Positions 8,458-17,082 of a stretch of 64,000 nt of DNA are shown piece by piece; the first letter of the stretch is position 1, and each line of letters opens with the position of its first letter. The translations under genes were made by a program, and so were the position numbers. The notes beneath the pieces were generated by a model. It saw only the letters and a program-made list of their open reading frames with translations, was not told the origin of the DNA and ran no database searches. Origin of the DNA: Corynebacterium meitnerae. Lineage in GTDB: Bacteria; Actinomycetota; Actinomycetes; Mycobacteriales; Mycobacteriaceae. The stretch is from the NCBI RefSeq assembly GCF_027570075.1, contig NZ_JAKMUS010000008.1, positions 1 to 64,000 of the forward strand, written 5' to 3'.

Positions 8458-8535
8458 TAAGACACGGGGTGCCGTCCGCAGTCGGCTGAGATTACACCCG
8501 TTGAACCTGATCGAATTCGTATTCGCGGAGGAATT
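8458..8535 (+). promoter_or_regulatory. TPP riboswitch (THI element)
   Basis: The conserved aptamer blocks are all present: ACGGGGTGCC (about 8464), GGCTGAGATTACACCCG (8484-8500), TTGAACCTGATC (8501-8512), and a closing CGCGGAGGAA. The last block doubles as the ribosome binding site of thiD (GGAGGAA, ATG at 8540). TPP binding should therefore hide the ribosome site and block translation directly. Confidence 0.95.
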
Positions 8536-8539
8536 GTCT

Positions 8540-9403
8540 ATGAGTGACATTCGCGTACCTAATAAACCTAATAAACGCATACCCAACGTTCTCACCATCG
8601 CCGGCACGGACCCGTCAGGCGGCGCCGGTATCCAGGCAGACCTGAAGGCTTTCTCCGCCGCAGGCGCCTACGGCATGAGCGTGATCACCGCCGTGGTGGC
8701 ACAGAACACCCAGGGGGTCCGGGCCTTCCAGGCGCTTGACCCGGAGTTCGTCTTTGACCAGGCAGCAGCCGTGTTCGAGGACGTCCAGGTGGACGCGGTG
8801 AAGATCGGCATGGTGGCCAACGCGGGCATCATCGAGGCGATCACCAAGGCCCTGGACCAGTACACGGACAAGGCCACCTGCCCGGTGGTGCTTGATCCAG
8901 TGATGGTGGCTAAGAGCGGGGATAGTCTCCTCGACGCGGATACGGAGGGCGCCCTGCGCGAGCAGCTGGTGCCGCGTTCCACGTTGATTACGCCGAATCT
9001 TCCGGAAGCATCGGTGCTCCTCGGCTTAGACGCGGAGATGAACAATCTCGATCAGATGCAGGAGAACGCAGACAAGCTTCTCGCCCTCGGCTGCGACTGG
9101 GTGCTGCTCAAGGGCGGCCACTTGGAAGGCCACACGAGTGAGCTGAGCACGGACATCCTCATCGGCCCGGACACGCGCATTGAGCTCACGGCCCCGCGCA
9201 TTGCCACGACGAATGACCACGGCACCGGCTGCACGCTGTCCGCTGCCATCGCCGCGCGTTTGCCGCGCATGGACATGGAGTCCGCGGTGCGTGAGGCGAA
9301 AGATTACCTCACGGCGGCGCTCAAGCACGCTGACCAGCTCAATGTGGGTCACGGCCACGGCCCGGTCCACCACTTCCACAATCTTTGGAGGAACAATGCC
9401 TAG
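8540..9403 (+). CDS. thiD: Hydroxymethylpyrimidine (phosphate) kinase ThiD
   Basis: This 287-residue ribokinase-family enzyme phosphorylates HMP and HMP-P for thiamine synthesis. Family features are the N-terminal TIAGTDPSGGAGIQADLKAF, the VKIGM and LDPVMVAKSG blocks, LITPNLPEA, LLKGGH, and the C-terminal anion-hole motif NDHGTGCTLSAAIAARL. The start at 8540 is set by the riboswitch-embedded GGAGGAA site. Its stop overlaps the start of the first tenA by 8 bases, so the genes are translationally coupled. Unlike C. glutamicum thiD1, no thiE is fused to it. Confidence 0.96.
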   Translation: MSDIRVPNKPNKRIPNVLTIAGTDPSGGAGIQADLKAFSAAGAYGMSVITAVVAQNTQGVRAFQALDPEFVFDQAAAVFEDVQVDAVKIGMVANAGIIEAITKALDQYTDKATCPVVLDPVMVAKSGDSLLDADTEGALREQLVPRSTLITPNLPEASVLLGLDAEMNNLDQMQENADKLLALGCDWVLLKGGHLEGHTSELSTDILIGPDTRIELTAPRIATTNDHGTGCTLSAAIAARLPRMDMESAVREAKDYLTAALKHADQLNVGHGHGPVHHFHNLWRNNA

Positions 9404-10055
9404 ATTCACTGAGGAATTGCGTGACACCCACCGCGAGACGTGGGATGCCGCCGTCAATCACAGGTTCGTGCAGGAGCTTTTTAGCGGCTCAATCCCCAAC
9501 AACGTCATGGCCGGATACCTGGTGCAGGACTACCGCTTCTTGGACAGTTTCCTGCAGCTGCTCGGCGCAGCGATGTCCACGGCGGACGATCTCGCCCCGC
9601 GCCTTCGCCTGTCCCAGTTCATCGGCGAGGTCGCCGGGGATGAGAACACCTACTTCCTTCGCTCCTTTGAAGCGCTGGGCGTGACCGAGGAGTTGCGCGC
9701 CAACACCCCGGATTCCCCCGCCTGCACCGGCTTCACCGGCCTCATGCGCGAGGCAGCAGAAACTCGCTCCTACGCAGCCGCCCTCGGCGTCCTCGTGGTC
9801 GCTGAGTGGCTCTACCTCGACTGGGCCATCAAGGCCCCGGAGAACCGCCCGGAGAGCTTCGTCCACAACGAGTGGATTGAGCTGCACGACTACCCGGAGT
9901 TCCACGACCTCGTGGCATTCCTCCGCAGTGAGGTGGACCGCCTCGGTGAGCGCAGCAAGGAAGACCGCCGCATCATCACCGAATACTTCGGCCGTGCCGT
10001 GGCACTGGAACTGGAGTTCTTCAACAATTCCTACGAGCAACCCCTAGAGGTGTAA
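9396..10055 (+). CDS. tenA: TenA-family protein, Cys-less type
   Basis: The 219-residue all-helical protein has the TenA fold signature: MAGYLVQDYRFLDSFLQLLGAAM, FIGEVAGDENTYF, and a C-terminal EYFGRAVALELEFFNNSY. TenA enzymes hydrolyse aminopyrimidines or formylaminopyrimidines to salvage HMP. The catalytic Cys of the TenA_C group is missing: the matching helix reads SYAAALGVLVVAEWLYLDW, where Glu could act instead, as in the TenA_E group. It overlaps thiD by 8 bases and precedes a second tenA by 4 bases. Confidence 0.88.
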   Translation: MPRFTEELRDTHRETWDAAVNHRFVQELFSGSIPNNVMAGYLVQDYRFLDSFLQLLGAAMSTADDLAPRLRLSQFIGEVAGDENTYFLRSFEALGVTEELRANTPDSPACTGFTGLMREAAETRSYAAALGVLVVAEWLYLDWAIKAPENRPESFVHNEWIELHDYPEFHDLVAFLRSEVDRLGERSKEDRRIITEYFGRAVALELEFFNNSYEQPLEV

Positions 10056-10059
10056 GAAC

Positions 10060-10728
10060 ATGAATCTTCTGGAGCTACTCAAGCAGGACGCCCCAGAGTG
10101 GGACGCATACATCCACCACGAGTTCGTGGAGGATCTTGGGCAGGGCACCCTCCCCCTCCCCGTCTTCCAGGACTACTTGGTGCAGGACTACCTGTTCCTC
10201 GTCCAGTACGCCCGCGCCAACGCGCTTGCCGCCTACAAGGCTCGCACCCTGGGTGAGGTTGAGGCCGCAGCGAAGGGTCTGTCTGCCACTATCCATGAGA
10301 CGAATCTGCACCGCCGCCTGACGGAGCGTTGGGGCATTACTAGCGACGAGCTCGACCACGCGCCGGAGAAACAGGCCACCGTTGCCTACACCCGCTATGT
10401 GCTGGACACCGGCATGGCTGGTGACCTGTTGGAGCTGCAGATCGCACTGGCCCCCTGCCAGATCGGCTACGCCGAAATTGGCACCTACCTGGAGCCGAAG
10501 CTCACCGCGAACCCGGATCACCCGTACAAGGAGTGGATCCAGGAATACTCCGGCGACGCGTTCCAGAATCAGGCCGTGTACATGACCAAGCTTCTCGACG
10601 ATCTCCTGGCCGTCCCCGCCGAAGAGATCAAGGGCACGAAGCGCTACGAGCGCCTCCTGGATATCTTCCGCACCGCCACCCGCCTGGAGGCAGACTTCTG
10701 GCAGCAAGCCGTGGACTCCGCGAAGTAG
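10060..10728 (+). CDS. tenA: TenA-family aminopyrimidine aminohydrolase, Cys type
   Basis: The 222-residue protein is a second, clearly different TenA. It has FQDYLVQDYLFLVQYARANALAAYKA and the helix ALAPCQIGYAEIG carrying the active-site Cys of the TenA_C group. C-terminal features are the KEWIQEYSGDAFQ block and EADFWQQA. It is the last gene of the TPP-controlled operon. Having a Cys-type and a Cys-less TenA side by side suggests that the two handle different pyrimidine breakdown products of thiamine. Confidence 0.93.
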   Translation: MNLLELLKQDAPEWDAYIHHEFVEDLGQGTLPLPVFQDYLVQDYLFLVQYARANALAAYKARTLGEVEAAAKGLSATIHETNLHRRLTERWGITSDELDHAPEKQATVAYTRYVLDTGMAGDLLELQIALAPCQIGYAEIGTYLEPKLTANPDHPYKEWIQEYSGDAFQNQAVYMTKLLDDLLAVPAEEIKGTKRYERLLDIFRTATRLEADFWQQAVDSAK

Positions 10729-10754
10729 GCGGCCCCTCCCCCATTTAAAACGAC

Positions 10755-10805
10755 GAACCCCCTGTGGGCCCCACCGAAATGGTGGGCGCTCACAGGGGGT
10801 TTCGC
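10755..10805. terminator. Bidirectional terminator between convergent genes
   Basis: Arms AACCCCCTGTG (10756-10766) and CACAGGGGGTT (10791-10801) enclose an inner CCCACC/GGTGGG stem with a GAAA loop. It can end both the thiD-tenA-tenA message and the oppositely directed giant surface-protein message. Confidence 0.85.
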
Positions 10806-10814
10806 TGTCCCTAC

Positions 10815-13800
10815 TTACTCGTTGGAGTTAGTCGGGCGGGAAGACCCACCCTTCTTGGAGTCGTCCTTCTTGGAGGATCCTTCCTTCTTGGAGGACTCTT
10901 CCTTGGAAGAACCGTCCTTCTTGGAAGACCCGTCCTTCGATGACCCATCCTTGTTGGAGGAACCTGCGCCACCGATGGACGTCTTGGCGTCACCCACTGG
11001 GTTGGAACACCAGTCGTACAGGACTGCACCAGCGGCAACCATTGCCAGGATGACACCGGCTGCCTGGCCGATCTTCTGGATGTTCGGGTCGTTTGCAAAG
11101 CCCTGGAGCTGTGCGTTGACCTCGTTCACACGACGAGCCATCTCGTTGAACTGCTCGTTGTCCTGGCCGTGGTGGCCGTGACCGTGGCCGAAGTCCGGCG
11201 TGTTACGACGGATCTGCTCCTGGATCTTCGCATTCATCGCATCCAGCTGGCCCTGGACCTGGCCGATGTACGGCTGAACCAGCTTGCCACCCAGGCTTGC
11301 CAGCAGGCCGATTGGCAGCAGCCACAGCAGCGGGGAACGAACCGCGTTACCGAAGCAACGCTTTGCCACCTCGCCACCGTTCGAGCTCGGGTTATTCGGA
11401 TCCACCGGAGGCGTCGGGGTATCCGGCTGATCCGGGTTATCCGGCGTGTCTGGGTTGTCCGGGTTGTCCGGGTCCGTCGGCTTATCGCAGTTGCACTTGG
11501 TGCCAACGCGAATCTTACGATCCTGCTTTTCCTTCGTCACCGTCTCGGTGGTCTCCGGGTCGCCAACAGGCTCACCGTTTACAAGCTTCCAGGTCTTGGA
11601 AACTTCCTTCTCACCAACGACACCAGCCTGATCCTCTTCAACCTTGCCGGCTTCGAGGTTCGGGTCGTACTCAACGATGGTCTCGTACGGAATCTCCTCG
11701 GTGTGCTTGTCCGTCAGCTCGGTCTGGTTCTCAGCCGGACCAACCTCGATAATGCGCGGAGTCGGGTCGCTGATCTTCTCAGTGGACTCGTCCTTGTTCA
11801 CCTTGCCGTTATCAACAGTCACCGTGACGGTGTGCTTGATCTCGCCAGGCGTGCCCTCCTGGACAACCTTGGTCTCCCCCGGCTTCAAGTCCGGGTTCAC
11901 GCGGATCTCGGTCTCGAACGGGGTCTTCTCAGTCCATTCGACCTTGTCGGTAACAGGGTCAGCCTTGGTGCCCACGCGGATGACCGCGTTGGTCGGCTCC
12001 TTGGTGCGCTCAGTCGTCACAGTCGGCTCGCCGGAAGGCTTACCGTCCACGATCTTCTGAGTAGAGGTCACAACCTCAGTACCCAGCTCGCCCTGCTTAT
12101 CGACGATCTGCTCGCCCGCCTTCAGATTCGGATCGAAGACGATCTTCGTCTCGAACGGAACCGGCTTCTCCGTCTTGGTCACAACCTCGCTGTCGTCAGC
12201 CTTTGGGCCGTACTCGATGATCTGCTGAACCGGCTGCTTGGTCACCTTCTCGGTGGTGTTCACCGTGGAGGTGTTGTCCTTCGCAGTGAAGTCGGCGGTG
12301 AATTCCTTCTCGCCGTACTCACCCTCCTGGACGACCTTCATCTCTCCCGGCTTCAACTCCGGGTTCACCCGCACGATCGTGTCGTACGGCAGCGGCGCGA
12401 CCCATGTTGCCTTGTTCGTTGCCTCAGCAGGCTTGGTGCCGACAGTGATGATCTTCTCCACCGGCTCCTCGATGGTCTCCTCGGAGATCTTCGGGTCGCC
12501 AGGCTTGGAGTTGACGATATCGCGTTCGATCGTCACCTTCTTCTTGCCAGGCTTACCCTCCTGAGTGACCTTGGACTCTCCCGGCTTCAGGCTCGGGTCG
12601 TAGACGACCTTCACATCGTACGGAATCTCAGTCTCAACGGACTCGGTGTTCTTTCCGGTGGTCTTGGTACCAACACGGATGATCTGCTTGACCGGCTCCT
12701 TGGTGCGCTCAGTGTTCACCTCAGGATCACCAGACGGCTTGCCATCGACAATCTTCTGAGTGGAGGTCACAACCTCAGTACCGGTCTCACCCTGCTGATC
12801 AACCTTCTGCTGACCTTCTTCAAGGGAGTCATCAAAGACGATCTCGGTCTCGAATGGAACAGGCTTCTCAACCTTGGTCACCACAGAGGTGTCCTTAGCA
12901 GCAGGACCGTACTCAATGATCTCGTTAACCGGATCCTTAGTCTGCTTCTCCTCAGGGGTCACCGTTGCCTGATCACCCTTAGCGGTGAAATCAGCAGTGT
13001 AGGTCTTCTCACCCGGAACACCCTTCTGGACAACCTTGATCTCACCCGGCTTCAACTCCGGATTCGGACGAGTCTCAACCTCAAACGGAACCTGAGCAGT
13101 CCAGGTCACCTTCTCCGAAGCCTCAGACGGCTTCGTACCAACCTTGATCACCTGATCAACAGGCTTCTTGGTGATGTCCTCGGTGACCTGCGGGTCACCC
13201 GGCTTGGAGTTGGTGATGTCGCGCTTGACCGTCACCGTCTTCTCACCAGGAACACCCTCGGTCACAACCTCGGACGTACCAGCCGCCATGTTCGGATCGA
13301 ACTCGATCTTCACACCGAACGGAACCTCGGACTTCACGGTCTCAACGTTTTCACCGGTGGTCTTGGTACCGATGCGGATCTTGGCCTTCTGCGGGGCCTT
13401 GGTCTCCTCGATGTTGATGCTCGGCTCGCCGTCCGGCCTACCGTCCTTGATCTTCTGGGTGGAGGTAATGGTCTGCTCACCCGGGACGCCCTCTTCCTCG
13501 ACAACTTGCTTACCGGACTCAAGGGTGTCGTCGTAGACGTACTCGATCTCGAACGGGACCTCTTGGGTCTTCTTGCTGGTCAGTTCCTGGTCAGGGAGAC
13601 CTGGACCGACCTCGATGATGCGAGGCTGCGGCTCCTGAGTGACCTTTTCTTCAGCTACCGAGGCTTGATCACCCTTAGACGTGAACTTGGCAGAGTAAAT
13701 CCTCTCACCGTTCACGCCCTCCTGGATAACCTTCATTTCACCAGGCGCAAGCGCCGGGTTCTCGCGAACCTCGGTCGGGTACGGAATCGGGAACTTCCAA

Positions 13801-16800
13801 GAGACGTCCTTGGCGCTCTCGGCTGGCTTGGTGCCGATGACGACGACCTCGTTGACCGGATCAATCGGCTTGCCAGTTGCTGGATCAACGACGCGCTCCC
13901 ACTTGCCGTCCTTGTTCATCTTCTCTGCACCCGGCTCGCCCTTTGTTTCTACCTTGTACTCGCCAGCAGGGATGGTGTCGTCGTACTTGTACTCGACCTT
14001 GAACGGAATCTCGCGCTTCAGAACGTCAATGACCTTGATCAAAGCGTTGGTGACGTCCTTGGAGCCGTCCTCATAGGTCACGGTGACGGGGACCTCAATG
14101 CTGTCGCCCGGCTCTGCGGTTTCCGGCGAAGTGGATACAACGTTGCCCTTGTCGTCCAGGCCGACGATCCAATCACCGTTAGCAGTGTTGACCTTGTAGG
14201 TCGGATTGCCGAACTCGTTGGTGCCGCCAGTCGGCGTGAAACCCGGGGTATCCGGATCGATGACATAGGGGTTCTTGTCAGCAACCTTGACGTTAGCGCC
14301 CGCAGGCTGGCTGATCTCCAGCGGCGAGGTTGCCGTATCGCCTGGGTACACGGTCTGCGGCGGGATGCCAGGTTCAGCCTCGTAGTTGTTGGTCAGCTTC
14401 ACCACAGTGGTGACTGGCACCAGCGGCGTGCCGCCATCTGGAGTGTTCACAGTGACGTTGATGGTCTTCTTGTCACCCGGCTTGGAGTCTGCCGGCGGGG
14501 TGGAAGATACAACACCGGTGTTCGGGTCGACCTTGTAATTCCAGCCGTCAACTTCCTGCTCAGTGATCGGTTCGCCGTTCTCGTCCTTGCCGAAGGAGAA
14601 CTTGGAACCCTTAGGGGCGTCCTGAACCTGGTGGTTCACGGCCTGGTTCGGGCCAGTCGACTCAACGGAGTATGTGGGAGAGAAGTCGCTCTTCAGAACG
14701 ACGACAGTGCCCTTGACCTCTTGCGGCTTGTCAGCGTTGTCGTAGTGCGCGAGCACCGGGACGTTCAGGATATAGCCCTCGGGTGCGGTCCTCGGGATCG
14801 TCGTGGTGAGTTCACCAGTGTTTTCGTCAATCTTGACGGTCCACGTTCCGCTGTCATCCGTGTGGGTGTACTCGGTCTTGCCCTCCGGGAAGGTGTAGCG
14901 CTTCGGGGCCTCATCGGTCGTGTTACCGCTCAGGCCGCGCTCAGGAATCTCAGGCTTGAGTGAGACATTTGCGCTCGGCTTGTTGGTTACCGTGTCGTAG
15001 TTCGGGATCTTGATGTCAACGATCGCCTGGAACTGGGTCTCGATCTCGTCCGTGGTCTGGTCAGGGTAGGTTGCCTTCACCTTCGGAGTGATGATGGTGC
15101 CCGGTGCGACGGTGTCGTCCGCCTTCGCGGTGACCTTTCCGGTCTCGTCGACCGTCACGGTCCAACCTTCAGGCACGGTGGACTCGTCGATCTCGAACTT
15201 AGCCGGGTTAACTGGCTTGTGGCCCTTCATGATCGACTTGGTGCCCACCTGGGCGGTGAGTTCGTCACCGATAGTGCCCTTCGTCAGGCTCGGGCGCACC
15301 AAGTCAGTGACCTGGGTGTTATTCGGGTCGACAACCACGAGGAGTTCCAGCTCGTCCGTGGAGCCGTTCGAGTACTCCACCGTCACCACAGGGCGTGCAA
15401 AAGTGCCCGGGCGTGGCTCCTTCGGAGCGATGACGGTGACGTTGTAGTCCTCGTCCATCTTGACGCTCCAACCCTCGTAGACGTACTTCTCGTCCAGGGT
15501 TGCCTTAGCTTCGAAACCCTTCTGATCCTTCTTCTTCGCCAGTTCCTTGATCAGGTCAGGGGTCTGGGTGAAGGTGACCTTCTGTGGCTCGGTAGCAATC
15601 GGACCGGTAGCACTGTCGACGCCGGAGATGATCGACGCGTCGGTCTTGTCGTACTTCGGGTCGTGGTATTCGGTGTCGTCCAGGGAGAACGCCTTGGAGT
15701 CGATGACGTTCGCCTTGCTGTAGCGATCCAGCGAGTTGGAGCTGTCGAAGGCTCCGTCATGTTCGATCCACTCATTGTTGTTCTTAGCTGCAGCCTTGAG
15801 CTGGTCCACGCTACGCGGCTTTGCCAGAACGGAGAAGTTGACGTTCTTGTCGGTCGCCAGGTCAGTACCGCGGTACTCCGGCCAGGTGAAGTAGATGTCA
15901 CCGGTCTTTTCGTCGATACGCAGGCGCTGTTCACCGCCAGAGACTGCCGGATCCGTAGTGCCGATGAACTTGCCGTTGCCGTCATAGGCCTCCACGACCA
16001 TGCGGGACATCGAGTCGTCTGTACCGCCGTTCTGCACAGCAGGAATGTTGACGGTACCGACCTTGGTTTCGCCCTCAGGCCCAGGGACGATGACGTGCTT
16101 CTCCCAGTCCTCCCACGACACCGTAATCGGGTTACATTCGATGTTTTCGCTCGGCCACGGGTTTACAGTAGCGCTGAATACCGCGCTGGTGCCTTCCGTA
16201 GCTTTCAGGCCCGAAGTATGGTCCTTCTTGTAATTGCTCTGCCAGGCGTAGCGCACAGGATTGTCGGCAGTGGCCGAAGCGAACTGCCCGACCTTCTCAT
16301 CGGTCATCTCTGCGTAGATATTCAGGTTTCGTTGTACACCACCACCAGTAATCTCAATGGCTTCGTCAGCCTTGTGCGTGACGCTCTTGCCAAGGAAGGT
16401 CTGGCCGGCCTTCATGGAAGGCACCTTGCCGGTATTCAAGACGCCGCCAAGGTTCGCCCCATTGGTGAAGGACCAATCGGCGAACGTGCGGTCCTTCGAG
16501 TTATCAAAGGAGACGCTCAAGCCCCACAGGGTCTTGTCGGGGCTGTCCGCGGCCGGCTCCAGGGTGTTCCAGCTGAAACCAGCCTGGCTGTGGTTAGAGG
16601 TGTTGCTCTCTTCAACAACACACGACCCGGCCGGCAGGTCGGAGGCCTTCTGGGCGTCCTGCTCTACCGCGCCGGACTTGTCGCGGATGCCACCAGAGAG
16701 TGTTGCTGCAGCAGCCTCTGTGGCAACGGGACCGGGGCCGACGACAGCGAATGCGCCGAGGGCCAATGAAACGACTGACGCAGCGGCTATCCCGGAACGG

Positions 16801-16835
16801 GTAGTCGTGCGTGTACGTCGGGTTGATTTAGTCAC
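10815..16835 (-). CDS. Giant Rib/G5-repeat cell-surface protein (adhesin-like)
   Basis: The product has 2006 residues. A long signal peptide (residues 1 to about 42, with TTRSGIAAASVVSLALGAFAVV) leads into a unique N-terminal region with two Cys (to about 430) that may be the ligand-binding head. About five Rib-like modules (roughly 430-935, phrases such as VKATYPDQTTDE and VTVTYEDGSKD) are followed by eleven tandem G5 domains (about 938-1778), each with a PFE(T/V)x(I/V)..(D/N)P.L..G core. Then come a Pro/Asp/Asn stretch, a hydrophobic segment (LLWLLPIGLLASLGG), a His-rich GHGHGHHGQ linker, a second hydrophobic segment (GVILAMVAAGAVLYDW) and a Ser/Lys/Gly tail. There is no LPXTG. The start is GTG with an AAGGAG site. 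G5 domains commonly bind N-acetylglucosamine or zinc; adhesion or biofilm function is inferred. Confidence 0.9.
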   Translation of the reverse strand: MTKSTRRTRTTTRSGIAAASVVSLALGAFAVVGPGPVATEAAAATLSGGIRDKSGAVEQDAQKASDLPAGSCVVEESNTSNHSQAGFSWNTLEPAADSPDKTLWGLSVSFDNSKDRTFADWSFTNGANLGGVLNTGKVPSMKAGQTFLGKSVTHKADEAIEITGGGVQRNLNIYAEMTDEKVGQFASATADNPVRYAWQSNYKKDHTSGLKATEGTSAVFSATVNPWPSENIECNPITVSWEDWEKHVIVPGPEGETKVGTVNIPAVQNGGTDDSMSRMVVEAYDGNGKFIGTTDPAVSGGEQRLRIDEKTGDIYFTWPEYRGTDLATDKNVNFSVLAKPRSVDQLKAAAKNNNEWIEHDGAFDSSNSLDRYSKANVIDSKAFSLDDTEYHDPKYDKTDASIISGVDSATGPIATEPQKVTFTQTPDLIKELAKKKDQKGFEAKATLDEKYVYEGWSVKMDEDYNVTVIAPKEPRPGTFARPVVTVEYSNGSTDELELLVVVDPNNTQVTDLVRPSLTKGTIGDELTAQVGTKSIMKGHKPVNPAKFEIDESTVPEGWTVTVDETGKVTAKADDTVAPGTIITPKVKATYPDQTTDEIETQFQAIVDIKIPNYDTVTNKPSANVSLKPEIPERGLSGNTTDEAPKRYTFPEGKTEYTHTDDSGTWTVKIDENTGELTTTIPRTAPEGYILNVPVLAHYDNADKPQEVKGTVVVLKSDFSPTYSVESTGPNQAVNHQVQDAPKGSKFSFGKDENGEPITEQEVDGWNYKVDPNTGVVSSTPPADSKPGDKKTINVTVNTPDGGTPLVPVTTVVKLTNNYEAEPGIPPQTVYPGDTATSPLEISQPAGANVKVADKNPYVIDPDTPGFTPTGGTNEFGNPTYKVNTANGDWIVGLDDKGNVVSTSPETAEPGDSIEVPVTVTYEDGSKDVTNALIKVIDVLKREIPFKVEYKYDDTIPAGEYKVETKGEPGAEKMNKDGKWERVVDPATGKPIDPVNEVVVIGTKPAESAKDVSWKFPIPYPTEVRENPALAPGEMKVIQEGVNGERIYSAKFTSKGDQASVAEEKVTQEPQPRIIEVGPGLPDQELTSKKTQEVPFEIEYVYDDTLESGKQVVEEEGVPGEQTITSTQKIKDGRPDGEPSINIEETKAPQKAKIRIGTKTTGENVETVKSEVPFGVKIEFDPNMAAGTSEVVTEGVPGEKTVTVKRDITNSKPGDPQVTEDITKKPVDQVIKVGTKPSEASEKVTWTAQVPFEVETRPNPELKPGEIKVVQKGVPGEKTYTADFTAKGDQATVTPEEKQTKDPVNEIIEYGPAAKDTSVVTKVEKPVPFETEIVFDDSLEEGQQKVDQQGETGTEVVTSTQKIVDGKPSGDPEVNTERTKEPVKQIIRVGTKTTGKNTESVETEIPYDVKVVYDPSLKPGESKVTQEGKPGKKKVTIERDIVNSKPGDPKISEETIEEPVEKIITVGTKPAEATNKATWVAPLPYDTIVRVNPELKPGEMKVVQEGEYGEKEFTADFTAKDNTSTVNTTEKVTKQPVQQIIEYGPKADDSEVVTKTEKPVPFETKIVFDPNLKAGEQIVDKQGELGTEVVTSTQKIVDGKPSGEPTVTTERTKEPTNAVIRVGTKADPVTDKVEWTEKTPFETEIRVNPDLKPGETKVVQEGTPGEIKHTVTVTVDNGKVNKDESTEKISDPTPRIIEVGPAENQTELTDKHTEEIPYETIVEYDPNLEAGKVEEDQAGVVGEKEVSKTWKLVNGEPVGDPETTETVTKEKQDRKIRVGTKCNCDKPTDPDNPDNPDTPDNPDQPDTPTPPVDPNNPSSNGGEVAKRCFGNAVRSPLLWLLPIGLLASLGGKLVQPYIGQVQGQLDAMNAKIQEQIRRNTPDFGHGHGHHGQDNEQFNEMARRVNEVNAQLQGFANDPNIQKIGQAAGVILAMVAAGAVLYDWCSNPVGDAKTSIGGAGSSNKDGSSKDGSSKKDGSSKEESSKKEGSSKKDDSKKGGSSRPTNSNE
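11500..14025 (-). repeat. Eleven tandem G5-domain coding repeats
   Basis: Eleven related units of roughly 75-80 codons each encode G5 domains. Units alternate between two subtypes, one with VVTSTQKIVDGKPSGEP-like and one with FTAKGDQ-like connectors, which suggests that pairs were duplicated together. Such an array can change length by recombination. One CGTCGATAAGC copy (12095-12105) lies in it. Confidence 0.85.
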
Positions 16836-16870
16836 ACTTACTCCTTTTGACTATGCAACCGTGAAATGGG

Positions 16871-16889
16871 GATACCCATCTCAGGTATC
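16871..16889. promoter_or_regulatory. Inverted repeat near the surface-protein start
   Basis: GATACC-CATCTCA-GGTATC is a perfect 6-base inverted repeat about 36 bases upstream of the GTG start of the giant surface protein. A looser version (GATACC ... GGGTATA, 17045-17066) lies further upstream. It is a candidate regulator site; no regulator can be named. Confidence 0.4.
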
Positions 16890-17066
16890 TATGGTTACTG
16901 TGCCAAATAAATGGCCATTTAGCCAACTAAAAATCCGGGGAAGTGCCAGATAGATACAAGTTTTCTCAGGATTCTGGTTGAAACCTGCAACGCGAGTACG
17001 ACGCAAGCAGGAAATAGTTGCGTGCGGAAGCTCTTTTCCCGTGAGATACCTTAAGCTATGGGTATA

Positions 17067-17082
17067 TGTGATATTTATCACA
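17067..17082. promoter_or_regulatory. GlxR/CRP-type operator
   Basis: TGTGATATTTATCACA is a perfect match to the corynebacterial GlxR (cAMP receptor protein) consensus TGTGA-N6-TCACA. It lies about 230 bases upstream of the giant surface-protein gene and overlaps the stop codon of the hydrolase gene. Control of the surface protein by cAMP-GlxR is inferred from position; the hydrolase gene ends here and is unlikely to be the target. Confidence 0.7.

Noticed and set aside
11500..14025. Long direct repeats that might be a satellite or CRISPR
   Set aside because: They are in-frame G5 domain repeats of a single gene.
11169..14963. 1264-codon open frame on the plus strand antisense to the giant surface protein
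   Set aside because: It is a codon-position shadow of the repetitive minus-strand gene; it has repetitive low-information sequence and no ribosome site, and the minus strand has clear G5 domains.
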